A stretch of DNA of 64,000 nt from Paenibacillus sp. OV219 (GCF_900110075.1 NZ_FOCJ01000001.1:186001-250000), one strand, 5' to 3'; positions 8,033 to 17,206 are shown, numbered from the stretch's first letter. Notes: a model not told the origin generated them from the sequence alone. A program made the numbers and translations.

Positions 8033-8263
8033 ATGCATGACAAGGTGATGAGCATTGGAACTGTATGCGACTTGACTGGTTTATCGGAAAGGCAAATTCG
8101 ATACTATGAGGAGAAGCAATTGGTTTTTCCGGTACGATCGAAAGGCGGCGCGCGTAAGTATTCGTTTGATGATGTAGAGAAGGTAAAAGAGATTCACGGG
8201 AAGCTGCGAGATGGATTTCATACATTCGAGCTTCGCAAGGGCGGAAGGGTGTGCTGCGAATGA
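8033..8263 (+). CDS. Short TnrA-like MerR-family regulator
   Basis: A 76-residue protein that is almost only the DNA-binding domain of the TnrA/GlnR branch of MerR: MSIGTVCDLTGLSERQIRYYEE, then FPVRSKGGARKYSFDDVEKVKEI. It resembles Bacillus TnrA closely in this part. TnrA (about 110 residues) has a C-terminal tail that binds feedback-inhibited glutamine synthetase; here the protein stops at RKGGRVCCE, so that sensor is absent. The stop overlaps the ATG of tatC (ATGA), so the two are translationally coupled. A TnrA/GlnR box precedes it and another precedes the divergent amine oxidase operon. It may be a dedicated local nitrogen regulator that binds DNA without the usual glutamine synthetase control, or may compete with the genomic GlnR/TnrA. 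Confidence 0.8.
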   Translation: MHDKVMSIGTVCDLTGLSERQIRYYEEKQLVFPVRSKGGARKYSFDDVEKVKEIHGKLRDGFHTFELRKGGRVCCE

Positions 8264-9012
8264 GCCGAGTGGAAGAGACGATGACGCTCATCTCTCATTT
8301 GACGGATTTGCGACGAAGGATTTGGCGAAGCCTTGCGGTACTGCTTCTGTCGCTTGGAGCTGGGTTGTACCTGTCGCCCAAGGTGCTGCATTATTTGAAG
8401 AGTGTCCCGCCAGCCGCAGATATGACCTGGAATGTCTTCTCTCCGTGGGACGGCATTCGAATGTACATGACGATTGCGCTAGTATTCGCGCTGACGATCT
8501 CATTGCCTTTCATTCTCTATCAATTATGGGGCTTCGTACGTGTTGGGCTGCATCCCGATGAACGTGCCGCAGCGTTGCGTTACGTCCCGTACAGCGTGAT
8601 TTGCTTCCTACTAGGTCTCGCGTTCGGATATTTTATCGTTTATCCGATGAGCTTTGCCTTTACAACTAAGATTACGAAGAGCTTGCAGCTGGTGGAGACT
8701 TACGGGGTTGCGCAATATTTTGGCTTCATGTTCAATATTATTATTCCGCTTGCAATTGCCTTCGAGCTACCTGTTGTAGTAATGTTTCTGACAAAGATCG
8801 GCGTGCTGACGCCTCAGGCGCTTCATAAGATGCGTCGATATGCGTATCTGGTGCTCGTGATCGTGGCAAGTCTGATCTCCCCGCCGGAGCTGATCTCTCA
8901 TATGATGGTGTTTATTCCGCTCGTTGTGCTCTACGAGGTGAGTGTATTGCTCTCCCGCATCGTATATGGACGGAGAAGAGGATCAGCCATCGTCGAAGCT
9001 TCAGGCGCATAG
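8260..9012 (+). CDS. tatC: Sec-independent protein translocase TatC
   Basis: A 250-residue TatC with six membrane segments. The N-terminal HLTDLRRRIWRS helix, the PEERAA-like cap (GLHPDERAALR) and a Glu in the AIAFELPVVVMFLTKIG helix match the conserved twin-arginine receptor surface. The ATG at 8260 overlaps the TGA of the TnrA-like gene, and GGCGGAAGGG lies 8-14 nt upstream; a GTG at 8251 is the alternative. With the divergent tatA, amine oxidase and ridA genes it forms a compact export locus. A strong terminator follows. Confidence 0.94.
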   Translation: MSRVEETMTLISHLTDLRRRIWRSLAVLLLSLGAGLYLSPKVLHYLKSVPPAADMTWNVFSPWDGIRMYMTIALVFALTISLPFILYQLWGFVRVGLHPDERAAALRYVPYSVICFLLGLAFGYFIVYPMSFAFTTKITKSLQLVETYGVAQYFGFMFNIIIPLAIAFELPVVVMFLTKIGVLTPQALHKMRRYAYLVLVIVASLISPPELISHMMVFIPLVVLYEVSVLLSRIVYGRRRGSAIVEASGA

Positions 9013-9031
9013 CAGGCAACAGGGTTACAGA

Positions 9032-9062
9032 AACTGGACTCCGATTGGAGTTCAGTTTTTTT
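9032..9062 (+). terminator. Intrinsic terminator after tatC
   Basis: Stem AACTGGACTCC / GGAGTTCAGTT (one mismatch), loop GATT, then a run of seven T. Confidence 0.88.
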
Positions 9063-9095
9063 GTTGTGTGGAAAACAAAGCTTAAATCCGAAAAG

Positions 9096-9135
9096 CCAAC
9101 TAAAACCAACTAAAAGCAATTAAAAACAATTTCTT
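9096..9135 (+). repeat. Four 10-bp phased repeats upstream of phnX
   Basis: CCAACTAAAA, CCAACTAAAA, GCAATTAAAA and ACAATTTCTT follow one another at exact 10-bp spacing. Helically phased A-tracts bend DNA and can act as an UP-like element or a multi-site operator. An 11-bp left half of a TnrA/GlnR box (TGTTACATTTT, 9155-9165) follows, but its right half is degraded. Confidence 0.5.
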
Positions 9136-9280
9136 TACGTGGAATCAATACTGGTGTTACATTTTGAATATATACTGAGGATATCCTTGAGACAGCGCTT
9201 ATTAAGAGGATAAATTCATGCCAACGGCGACAGGTTCCTCGCTTTGGCGATATCCATAGAGGCTAAGGGAGAGAGCATTA

Positions 9281-10078
9281 ATGATAAAAGCAGTTATGCT
9301 CGACTGGGCAGGTACAATGGTAGATTACGGTTGTTTCGCACCACTGCATGTATTTGTGCATGTATTTGCCCGCCGAGGGATTGAAGTAACGGTAGAAGAA
9401 GCACGCGGACCGATGGGGATGCTGAAGCGCGATCATATTCAGGCGATGTGCAATATGGAGCGAATCGCTGCATTGTGGGAAAGCAAGTTCGGCAACCTGC
9501 CTACGGAAGCAGATATTGACGCGCTGTACGCGGACTTCGAGCCGATGCTGTTCAGCACACTACACGAATATGCAACTCCAGTGCCAGGCGCGGTCGACCT
9601 CACAGCTAGATTGCGGGAGCAAGGTATTGTCATCGGCTCGACGACGGGCTACACTCGCCCGATGATGGATATTGTGTGCAAGAGCGCAGGCACGCAAGGC
9701 TATGCGCCTGATTCGCTCGTCACGCCCGATGAGGTGGCTGCCGGCAGGCCTTATCCTTGGATGATTTACCGTAATGCTGAGCTGCTAGGCGTTTATCCGA
9801 TGCACCATATTGTGAAAGCCGGAGATACTGTCAGCGATATGCAAGAAGGGGTTCATGCAGGCTGCTGGACGGTCGGTGTGATTCTCGGCAGCAGCGAGCT
9901 CGGCATGTCGGAAGCAGAAGTGGAAGCTTGCGAGCCAGAGGAATTGGACCGCCGCAAAAAAGCAGTCGCAGTGCGGCTGACTGCAGCTGGCGCACATTAT
10001 ATCGCGGAGTCTATAGGAGAGCTGGATCAGATCATCGCTCGTATTCATGTGCGATTAGAAAAGGGAGAGCGTCCATGA
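9281..10078 (+). CDS. phnX: Phosphonoacetaldehyde hydrolase (phosphonatase)
   Basis: A 265-residue HAD-superfamily enzyme that cleaves the C-P bond of phosphonoacetaldehyde to acetaldehyde and phosphate. The nucleophile is D8 in the [12 protein letters not shown] motif. K49 in [11 protein letters not shown] is in the position of the Schiff-base lysine that separates phosphonatases from other HAD enzymes, and [12 protein letters not shown] carries the Mg-binding acids. The downstream aminotransferase overlaps it by 4 nt, giving the complete two-step 2-aminoethylphosphonate pathway. The ATG at 9281 follows AAGGGAGAG. No phosphonate transporter is adjacent. Confidence 0.95.
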   Translation: MIKAVMLDWAGTMVDYGCFAPLHVFVHVFARRGIEVTVEEARGPMGMLKRDHIQAMCNMERIAALWESKFGNLPTEADIDALYADFEPMLFSTLHEYATPVPGAVDLTARLREQGIVIGSTTGYTRPMMDIVCKSAGTQGYAPDSLVTPDEVAAGRPYPWMIYRNAELLGVYPMHHIVKAGDTVSDMQEGVHAGCWTVGVILGSSELGMSEAEVEACEPEELDRRKKAVAVRLTAAGAHYIAESIGELDQIIARIHVRLEKGERP

Positions 10079-11262
10079 TGAACAGCGCAGATGCGTCAGA
10101 TGCGTCAGATGCGTTTGGAGGCGCAGATCGCGAGCAAGCAGCACGCACAAACACAAGCGCGAATAGCTCGAATCGTCCATACTTACTGCTAACACCGGGC
10201 CCGCTCACCACCTCAGAGACGGTCAAAGCAGCGATGCTTCGCGACTGGTGCACGTGGGATAACGATTACAACGGACTTGTACAAAGCATTCGCAGCCGGC
10301 TCGTTCACTTGGCGACGAATACGCCGGAGCGATACACAGCTGTTCTGATGCAGGGCAGCGGTACCTTCTGCGTGGAGTCGGTGATCGGCTCCGTCATCCC
10401 GCGTGACGGCAAGCTGCTCGTCCTTACCAATGGCGCATACGGCAAACGAATTGCCCAGATGGCGAGCGTCTATGGCATTGCGACTACGGTACTCGACTTC
10501 GGCGAGACCGAGCAAGTTCGCGCAGCCGATTTAAAGCAGCGTCTGCAAGAAGAGGGAGACATTACGCATGTCGCAATCGTTCACTGCGAGACGACAACCG
10601 GAATGCTGAACCCGATCGCGGATGTTGCTGCTATTGCGAAAGTGCATGGCAAGACCGTTATTGTCGATGCGATGAGCAGCTTCGGCGGCATCCCGCTCGA
10701 CGTGCATGAGCTGCAGATTGATTACTTAATCAGCAGCGCCAACAAGTGCATTCAAGGCGTGCCGGGCTTCGGCTTCATCATCGCCCGCACCGAGGCGCTT
10801 GCCGGCTGCGCTGGGCAAGCCCGTTCACTGTCGCTCGACCTGTACGACCAATGGTCGGCGATGGAAGCTGGAGGCGGCAAGTGGCGGTTCACTTCGCCGA
10901 CGCATGTCGTTCGCGCATTCGATCAAGCTCTGCGCGAGTTGGAGCAAGAGGGCGGCGTCGCTGCACGCTACCAGCGATATACAGCGAACCAGGAGCTGCT
11001 CGTAAACGGCATGAGGCAGCTAGGCGTTTACCCACTGCTGCAGAGCAAGGTGCAGTCGCCATTCATTACCGCGTTCTACTATCCACAGAGCGAACGATTC
11101 AGCTTCGAGGAGCTGTACGCTCGGCTGAAAGCGGCGGGCTTCGTCATCTACCCGGGCAAGATCAGCGCTGCTGATACGTTCCGCATCGGCAATATCGGTG
11201 AGGTGTATCGGGAAGACATCGCGAAACTGCTGCAAATCATCGAGGATGAATGCTTTTGGTGA
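10075..11262 (+). CDS. phnW: 2-aminoethylphosphonate--pyruvate transaminase
   Basis: A 395-residue fold-type I PLP aminotransferase that transfers the amino group of 2-aminoethylphosphonate to pyruvate, yielding phosphonoacetaldehyde for PhnX and alanine. The PLP lysine is K224 in [32 protein letters not shown] near the N-terminus is the family hallmark. The ATG at 10075 overlaps the PhnX stop (ATGA). The first 35 or so residues, Ala/Ser/Asp-rich and partly coded by a threefold 9-bp repeat (GATGCGTCA-like, 10090-10115), are an extension beyond the usual family start. The pathway can supply phosphate and nitrogen. Confidence 0.94.
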   Translation: MMNSADASDASDAFGGADREQAARTNTSANSSNRPYLLLTPGPLTTSETVKAAMLRDWCTWDNDYNGLVQSIRSRLVHLATNTPERYTAVLMQGSGTFCVESVIGSVIPRDGKLLVLTNGAYGKRIAQMASVYGIATTVLDFGETEQVRAADLKQRLQEEGDITHVAIVHCETTTGMLNPIADVAAIAKVHGKTVIVDAMSSFGGIPLDVHELQIDYLISSANKCIQGVPGFGFIIARTEALAGCAGQARSLSLDLYDQWSAMEAGGGKWRFTSPTHVVRAFDQALRELEQEGGVAARYQRYTANQELLVNGMRQLGVYPLLQSKVQSPFITAFYYPQSERFSFEELYARLKAAGFVIYPGKISAADTFRIGNIGEVYREDIAKLLQIIEDECFW

Positions 11263-11310
11263 AGTGCCAGCTGGAATGGATTGTAGCGGAATAAAGGTTG
11301 ATGAATGCCG

Positions 11311-11361
11311 AAGAAGAGCGATCGTCACTGACCCTATGTCAGTCATTCGATTGCTCTTCTT
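11311..11361. terminator. Bidirectional terminator between phnW and gerC
   Basis: The outer arms AAGAAGAGCGATCG and CGATTGCTCTTCTT enclose an inner perfect stem ACTGAC / GTCAGT. The hairpin lies between two convergent genes; the T-tail is modest on both sides. Confidence 0.6.
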
Positions 11362-11364
11362 ATT

Positions 11365-12468
11365 TCAGTTTAATAACCCGGTGCTTTGAATATGGATGCG
11401 AAAATCCGGCTTCACGTTCGCTTCCTTATACTTGTCCTTCCAATTCATCTTCTTCCATAGCCGAGGGTAATGTATGCTTAAATGCCTCCCGATACCAAGA
11501 GCGTCACAGTTGGCTTGCAGCATTTGCCTTATGACTTCTGCTGCTTGTGCGTTAATGCTCGCGACTATCTTCTTACTCAGCTGTTCTCGATCGATGTCGA
11601 TGCCTAGCTCGCTTGGATAGTACTGAATAGCACCGTAGAGTTCCACCTTTACCGTGCATTCGACGGCGGATGTACGCTGGTTTACGCTGACTTTCAATTT
11701 CTGTTTTAGTTTGCGAACTTGGAACGTGACTAAGTTTTGCTGAACGGGAATATTGAGCGAAGCAATCTTCCCGAGCTTACCGTTCATAAGCAGAAGCAGT
11801 GTCGCATCCTCACCTATCAAAGATACGCCGGAATAACGGCTTCCTTGCATGAGAGCGATCCCATCAATGACTAAAGCCGACTCGTTTAATTTGCGTACCA
11901 GCGGAACGACCAAATCGCCTCCGGAATCATAAACCTGGCTCCATACGGAATAGATCGTTTGATCCTGTACCAATGTAGAGTGCTCGGCTCCATCAAGAAT
12001 TTGTTTAATGCCGAAAGCGACAGGGTTGTTCTCGATCTTCCGATAAGCTAAGATCTCAGAGGCTTTCCCTTTACTGATCAGGAGATGCGACTGCAAATAG
12101 CCTTTTGGGTTGCGAATAATCGCTTCAAGAGGAGAGAAAATGTCCTTCTTCGCAAGTGTGTCTCCCAAAATAACGACATGGGTTTTGCTGATTTCAACGG
12201 TGCCGGGAAGCATCGTATCAATCCTCGACGCAATGATGGACGGTGAAGCACCTTCTGCTTGCTTGAATTCATCCTTTACATCAAATTGGCCGCCGCCTTT
12301 ACTCTCCAGAATGACAGTTCTAACCGCGCCTAGAAATTTTTGATTTTCACCTGCATCGAAGCTAATCCCATTCACGATCTTCTTGGTCGTTAACAGCTGA
12401 CTGTCCCAGCAGCCGCTTAAGATTAGAGCGATGAGTCCGATGCAGATGAAGAACGCAATCCGGTTCAT
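11365..12468 (-). CDS. Spore germination lipoprotein, Ger(x)C family
   Basis: A 367-residue GerAC-type lipoprotein with lipobox L17-S18-G19-C20 after a short hydrophobic signal. In the family it sits on the outer face of the inner spore membrane and forms, with the A and B subunits, a nutrient germinant receptor. GCWDSQLLTTKKIVNGISFD and the C-terminal domain pattern fit the family. Its ATG overlaps the stop of the B gene (ATGA), so the three subunits are translated in a coupled series A, B, C. The germinant cannot be predicted from sequence. Confidence 0.93.
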   Translation of the reverse strand: MNRIAFFICIGLIALILSGCWDSQLLTTKKIVNGISFDAGENQKFLGAVRTVILESKGGGQFDVKDEFKQAEGASPSIIASRIDTMLPGTVEISKTHVVILGDTLAKKDIFSPLEAIIRNPKGYLQSHLLISKGKASEILAYRKIENNPVAFGIKQILDGAEHSTLVQDQTIYSVWSQVYDSGGDLVVPLVRKLNESALVIDGIALMQGSRYSGVSLIGEDATLLLLMNGKLGKIASLNIPVQQNLVTFQVRKLKQKLKVSVNQRTSAVECTVKVELYGAIQYYPSELGIDIDREQLSKKIVASINAQAAEVIRQMLQANCDALGIGRHLSIHYPRLWKKMNWKDKYKEANVKPDFRIHIQSTGLLN

Positions 12469-13562
12469 GTGGATTCAGCCTTTCCGCTTGTTTTCACAAG
12501 AAACGATGCCAGCCACAACGTAATCGGCACCGCCGTGATCATGATGAGATAACCGTATTCCAGCCACTTGCTGAATAAATCCAGGTTCTCGAACGTAGAT
12601 AAATACCAGCCGCACACAAAGACGGTCAGCCCGCTAAAGACGATGAGCTTGCGATATGCAGGCTGCTTTACCGTTAAGCTTTTGCCGGCGATGCAGAGAT
12701 AGGAGACGATCGTAGCAGTCATCGGGATGATCCAGATCGTTAAGAAGATCAGGTCAATCCGGTCGAAGAGCTGAAACGACAGCCCTTTCAAGATAAACAA
12801 TACAGGTTCGTTCACTCGACCTAACGCATCGGGACTTAATCCGATTTGGCATATAAAAACGAAGTACGTATAGAAGATCGTGACAAACAAATTGCTAAGT
12901 GTCATCACCTTTAGGCCTCCTGTACGGTCTCCTTGCACTTGCGCGTAGAAGTAGAGACTCACTTCAAATCCGAGCATCGAGAAGAACGTTCGCTCACTGC
13001 CTTGAAGAATTGGGCTGATGCCTGATTGTCCAAGGGGCAGTATATAGGAGAGATGCAATTCATTCGTCAAAGTTAGAAAACTGATTAGAATGAGCACCAT
13101 GAACAGCATGGATGCGAAAACGAAGAATCTGGCAATGACACGTAAATTATCATAGGCCAAATAGAGGCTCGTCCCAGTAATAAGCATAAACAGGATCCAG
13201 AGCGGAGTGAGCAACAACATCCAGTTATGAATAAGCTGAATGTACAGGTTGCTCGCATAAGCCGCAATCAATACGAAAAATACATAGTAGACCAAGTTGA
13301 GCGCTTTTCCCAAGTAAGGCCCCAGCAGGCGTACGATAATTTGACTCAAGTTGGCGCCCTGGAACTTCTTCAGAAGCTGCCAGTAAATGAGCAATATGAG
13401 CTGGATGACAAGGCCGGCGAACAGCACCGATAGCCAAGAATCCCCTTTGGCGGAATGTTGAATCTCAGAGGGTAGGGACAGTAGGCCGATGCCAATCTGG
13501 GTTTTTATTATGAGAAAGAACAGCTGGGATTTGGTTATCGTCGCGTTCGCAGTTGCGTTCAA
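12465..13562 (-). CDS. Spore germination permease-like subunit, Ger(x)B family
   Basis: A 365-residue membrane protein of the GerAB branch of the APC superfamily with about ten hydrophobic segments; in characterised receptors this subunit binds the germinant. I place the start at TTG 13562: GGAAGGTGG lies about 8 nt upstream, the TTG overlaps the TGA of the A gene (TTGA), and the protein then begins MNATANATITKSQLFFLI, as usual for the family. An ATG at 13640 would overlap the A gene by 82 nt and add a tail without similarity. Confidence 0.9.
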   Translation of the reverse strand: MNATANATITKSQLFFLIIKTQIGIGLLSLPSEIQHSAKGDSWLSVLFAGLVIQLILLIYWQLLKKFQGANLSQIIVRLLGPYLGKALNLVYYVFFVLIAAYASNLYIQLIHNWMLLLTPLWILFMLITGTSLYLAYDNLRVIARFFVFASMLFMVLILISFLTLTNELHLSYILPLGQSGISPILQGSERTFFSMLGFEVSLYFYAQVQGDRTGGLKVMTLSNLFVTIFYTYFVFICQIGLSPDALGRVNEPVLFILKGLSFQLFDRIDLIFLTIWIIPMTATIVSYLCIAGKSLTVKQPAYRKLIVFSGLTVFVCGWYLSTFENLDLFSKWLEYGYLIMITAVPITLWLASFLVKTSGKAEST

Positions 13563-15061
13563 GAGCGTTTCCACCTTCCGAACAATGACTGTTTGAACAG
13601 CCCGAACTTTGTATTTCGTGAATCCTTTATTGACATCCAAAGCGGCACTCGAAGAAACACATCTTTGAAATTCTCTTTCCCTTGAAAGGGACCGAACGGT
13701 GTGAAGTACGGAATGCCTAACGTTTCGAGCTTACACAGGTGAATAAAGATCAGCATGAGCATGATGGCGATGCCGAAGAAGCCGAACCAAGAGGCGGCCA
13801 GCATCATCGGGAACCCTAATATCCGCAAGCTGGTGCCGAATTCATTGATTGGCGATACGAAGGAAGCGATCGCTGTGAGTCCGATCACGACAATCATGGT
13901 GTGCGACACCAATTTCGCTTCAACCACAGCAGAGCCAATAACCAAGCCGCCAACGATGCCGATCGTCTGTGCGATTGGCGAAGGGAGCCGGATCGCCGCT
14001 TCCTTGAGCAGCTCCAGAATCGTTTGCATCACAAGCGCTTCTAGGATCGGCGGCAGCGGAACGTAGGTCAGCGATACTTTGACAGAATAGAGAATGCCGA
14101 TCGGCAGCACCTCGGAATGGTACGAGACGGTTGCGATATAGATGGCGGGCAAACAAATGGCCAGAATGAAGCTGATTAATCGGAGAATCCGGAAGAATGA
14201 ACCGGTAATCCAGCGGCTATTGTAATCGTCCGGCGATTGATAGAACGAGAAGAACGTAATGGGCAGAATCAGCACGCTTGGATAGCCGTTCACCATTAAC
14301 GTTATTTTTCCTTCTAACAGATACGATGCTGCCCGATCCGGTCTTTCTGTCTGAAGCGTTTGCGGAAACGGTGAGAACGGATGCTCCTCGAGCATCTCGT
14401 CCAAGTTACCTACCGAATTCAAGTTATCGAAGTCGATGGATTGCAGCCGCTCCTCGCATTCTGTTACGAGCCTCGGATCAGCGAGATGCTCCATATAGAC
14501 CATGGCAACCTTCGTACTCGTCATGCTGCCGAACGTGAAGTACTTTACTTTCAAGCCTGGGCTTCTCACACGGCCCCGAAGCAGGTAGAGGTTTGTGTTT
14601 AAATCTTCTATAAAGCCGTCATGGGAGCCTTTGATGACCTGCTCGTCCCGGGGCTCTTGAATCGACCTTGCATGTGTCTGTGAGACTGGCAATAGAATGG
14701 CTGTGGCTTCCTTGTCCTTGACGACTATACAATAGCCATCCAGCAGAAAATGCGCTATATGCACCAAATCAGACGATTTCTTGGCATCGACTGCATGGAG
14801 AATTTGTTCGACAGATCCTTCGCTGCATGCAACTAGAGGGGCGATGACATTGGTTTGAATGGTCTCTAGCTTCGTAAGTGACTCGATGAATAGGACGGCA
14901 TACCGATGTCCAAAGCAGGACAACTTCTGAATTTTAAGATCCTCTGTATTGGACATGTAAGCTTGAATTTGAGCAATTTGCTGCTCGAGTTTTTCAGGCT
15001 TCAGCTGCACTGGAGTCGCCGATCGTTTAGGCTTCTGGCTTCGTTTTATGGCATCGAACAC
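13559..15061 (-). CDS. Spore germination protein, Ger(x)A family
   Basis: A GerAA-type subunit of a germinant receptor: a soluble N-terminal domain (about 200 residues, starting near AYMSNTEDLKIQKLSCFG) and a membrane domain of several helices (from LILPITFFSFYQSPDDYNSRW to the end). The start is uncertain. GTG 15061 has AGGTGAT 8-12 nt upstream and gives 500 residues, close to the family norm; ATG 15181 gives 540 residues but has no recognisable ribosome site and lies only 26 nt from the divergent gene. The open frame is continuous from 15181. It is first in the gerA-gerB-gerC operon; a sigma-G promoter is expected upstream, but I could not identify one with confidence. Confidence 0.9.
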   Translation of the reverse strand: MFDAIKRSQKPKRSATPVQLKPEKLEQQIAQIQAYMSNTEDLKIQKLSCFGHRYAVLFIESLTKLETIQTNVIAPLVACSEGSVEQILHAVDAKKSSDLVHIAHFLLDGYCIVVKDKEATAILLPVSQTHARSIQEPRDEQVIKGSHDGFIEDLNTNLYLLRGRVRSPGLKVKYFTFGSMTSTKVAMVYMEHLADPRLVTECEERLQSIDFDNLNSVGNLDEMLEEHPFSPFPQTLQTERPDRAASYLLEGKITLMVNGYPSVLILPITFFSFYQSPDDYNSRWITGSFFRILRLISFILAICLPAIYIATVSYHSEVLPIGILYSVKVSLTYVPLPPILEALVMQTILELLKEAAIRLPSPIAQTIGIVGGLVIGSAVVEAKLVSHTMIVVIGLTAIASFVSPINEFGTSLRILGFPMMLAASWFGFFGIAIMLMLIFIHLCKLETLGIPYFTPFGPFQGKENFKDVFLRVPLWMSIKDSRNTKFGLFKQSLFGRWKRS

Positions 15062-15207
15062 GCATGCATCACCTGTCTGTAGTAAATGATTTCCTTTATT
15101 GTTAGCCAGAGAAGCATGAATTATGTCATATGGGGTGGATGGAAGCAGGGAGGTTTCGAATCGTGGTATACTGAGGGACATGTTAATTGGATGGAGGTAT
15201 TGTTTAT

Positions 15208-15522
15208 ATGAGCAAGCGTTACCGGATTACAAGGGAGTATCGAGAGCATGAGGGTGATCGTCAGCCGATTACGCTGGAAACATGCTTGGTTTATTTTGAG
15301 ACACAGTCTGATTTTACATATGCGCCTGAGTTGAAAGTGTCGGGGGCAGATGGTACGACAATGACCATTCCGGGGGATTTCTTCATGTGGCGCTACGAGA
15401 ACGTGCAGATTCCGTTCCGTCATTATGAGAGCGACATCTACGTGTCGGGCAGCAATGATGCAGTGATCTCGCGGATGACAGAGGTCGCAGGCGATCTCGG
15501 GGCAGATATTGAGGAAGGCTAG
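15208..15522 (+). CDS. Hypothetical protein, 104 residues
   Basis: A small soluble protein with no family I recognise. It is rich in charged and aromatic residues (KRYRITREYREHEGDRQPITLETCLVYF) and looks mostly beta. The start at ATG 15208 has GGAGG 9 nt upstream. It is transcribed away from the germination operon and ends at a clear terminator, which supports a real single-gene unit. No signal peptide or membrane segment is visible. Confidence 0.7.
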   Translation: MSKRYRITREYREHEGDRQPITLETCLVYFETQSDFTYAPELKVSGADGTTMTIPGDFFMWRYENVQIPFRHYESDIYVSGSNDAVISRMTEVAGDLGADIEEG

Positions 15523-15533
15523 TGTGTGAGGCG

Positions 15534-15567
15534 AAGGCTGACGGGCTTTAGGATCCGGCAGCCTTTT
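15534..15567 (+). terminator. Intrinsic terminator
   Basis: Stem AAGGCTGACGG / CCGGCAGCCTT (one mismatch) followed by TTTTTT. Confidence 0.82.
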
Positions 15568-15634
15568 TTCCATTTTACGGCAGGAGAATGCGTGTGAATG
15601 GGGAAGTAATTTAGAGAATCACTGATTCATTGAA

Positions 15635-16207
15635 TCATTGACTTGTCATAGTCAGAAAATCAAACTGTACCGTGCAGCCCGTCCCTTGAGGAGATTGGGC
15701 AACGACGCCCGCGCGGCATTCGTCTTGCAGCTTCATGCCGAAATAGCGAATTTGCTCCCATACTTCGCCATCGGCCGAGTAGGAGAAGGTCATACAATTT
15801 GCTTGCCTCACGATTCGCAAGAACGGTTTCTCCACATCCACTCGCTCCGAATTGCAATCATCCGACACGCCATCAATTGTCACGACTGACACAATAGTCG
15901 GATAGCGACCATTGTACTCGAAGCACAGCTTCGCCCAATTGCGGTCATCCGCCATCACCATGAGACAGCCAGAATCGTATTTATGCTTCATCTGAACACT
16001 TAAGCGCGTTGTGAGCTCGAAGCTGCTGCTGGCTGTTAGCTGCAGGAACGGGGCTGAGCTAACCATATGTTTGCCAGCAGGGTCTTGATAGTAATCGGCA
16101 TTCGCCGGAGCCTCTACAAGAAGGCCTTCTTGCTCGGTGCATGTCCAATCGGCAGGTTCGTTAATCCAGCTTAATGCATGCGCGTTCGCGCTGCTGAATA
16201 CATTCAT
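15635..16207 (-). CDS. DUF1349 family protein
   Basis: A 190-residue protein with the concanavalin-like jelly-roll of the DUF1349 family: NEPADWTCTEQEGLLVEAP, then FELTTRLSVQMKHKYDSGCLMVMADDRNWAKLCFEYNG, VTIDGVSDDCNSE and FSYSADGEVWEQIRYF. Members are small cytoplasmic proteins, often suspected of carbohydrate binding; no reaction is established. There is no signal peptide. The start at 16207 follows GAGGAGAG. The neighbouring divergent TIM-barrel gene at 16328 may share the upstream region. Confidence 0.85.
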   Translation of the reverse strand: MNVFSSANAHALSWINEPADWTCTEQEGLLVEAPANADYYQDPAGKHMVSSAPFLQLTASSSFELTTRLSVQMKHKYDSGCLMVMADDRNWAKLCFEYNGRYPTIVSVVTIDGVSDDCNSERVDVEKPFLRIVRQANCMTFSYSADGEVWEQIRYFGMKLQDECRAGVVAQSPQGTGCTVQFDFLTMTSQ

Positions 16208-16327
16208 CGTTCACACTCTCCTCGTATTCAAGTGGATGTTATTGTAGTAGACATTCTCTTTGCTCACGGTTACTCCTTCTTTAGTAAGGGAGGGACTTAA
16301 TAATCAAACCGAAAGGATGCATGAGGC

Positions 16328-17161
16328 ATGAGACTTGGCGGACCTATCCTGCATGGCGGCAAGCTTGACCCGGAGCAATGGGTTCGGGCGCACGCAGAAC
16401 GGCGGTACTCGGCGGCCTATTTACCGGATTTCGATAATGCCGCGCTCATTCAAGATTATGTGAGAGAAGCAAGCAAGGCGAACCTCTTCATTGCGGAGGT
16501 AGGCGCATGGAGCAATCCGCTCAGCGCAGATCCAGAGACAAGGGAGCGGGCGATCCGCTTCTGCAAGAAGAAGCTGGAGGCTGCGGAGCTGGCAGGAGCA
16601 CGCTGCTGCGTTAATATTTCAGGCTCGCGCGGCGCGCAGTGGGACGGGCATGATCCCGCAAATCTGACGGATGACACCTTCACACTCATCGTTGATACGG
16701 TACGAGCGATCATCGACCATGTGCAGCCAGAGCGGACGTACTATGCGCTTGAGATGATGCAGTGGATGTACCCAGACTCGGTAGAGAGCTACGTGAGGCT
16801 GATCGAAGCGATCGATCGACGGGCTTTCGCCGTTCACCTTGATCCTGTCAATCTAATTGCGAGCCCCCAGCTTTATTATGGAAACAGCGCGCTGATCGAG
16901 CACTGCTTCACGAAGCTTGGCCCGCATATTCGCAGCTGTCATGCCAAGGACATCACGATGAGTCAACAGATGACCGTTCATCTCGACGAAACAAGGCCGG
17001 GTCTTGGCGGACTCGATTACGCGCAGTATGTGCGTCAGTTAGGGAAGCTGCACCCGGATATGCCGCTCATGCTTGAGCATCTGGAGAGCGAAACGGAGTA
17101 TCAGCTCGCGGCGAGTTATATCCGCAGTGTGGCGGAGGAGGTTGGAGTTCAGATTCAGTGA
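16328..17161 (+). CDS. Sugar phosphate isomerase/epimerase-like TIM-barrel protein
   Basis: A 277-residue protein of the AP-endonuclease-2 / xylose-isomerase-like superfamily (PF01261 type). Putative metal ligands include the Glu in YYALEMMQW, the Asp/His pair in AVHLDPVNL, the His in IRSCHAKDI and the Glu in LMLEHLESE, matching the usual E-D-H-E metal site. The family covers isomerases, epimerases and decarboxylases of sugars and sugar acids, so the substrate is open. It stands alone with a strong terminator after it. Confidence 0.85.
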   Translation: MRLGGPILHGGKLDPEQWVRAHAERRYSAAYLPDFDNAALIQDYVREASKANLFIAEVGAWSNPLSADPETRERAIRFCKKKLEAAELAGARCCVNISGSRGAQWDGHDPANLTDDTFTLIVDTVRAIIDHVQPERTYYALEMMQWMYPDSVESYVRLIEAIDRRAFAVHLDPVNLIASPQLYYGNSALIEHCFTKLGPHIRSCHAKDITMSQQMTVHLDETRPGLGGLDYAQYVRQLGKLHPDMPLMLEHLESETEYQLAASYIRSVAEEVGVQIQ

Positions 17162-17206
17162 ACTAACTAGAGCTAGCTGTGGCTCGCCTTCTTCGAATAT
17201 GAGAAG

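Noticed and set aside
8033-8263. A frameshift in the TnrA-like gene joining it to more C-terminal sequence
   Set aside because: No other frame after residue 65 continues the TnrA tail, and the stop overlaps a well-placed tatC start.
13563-13640. A longer GerB start at 13640
   Set aside because: It overlaps gerA by 82 nt, lacks a ribosome site and adds a tail not expected in the family.
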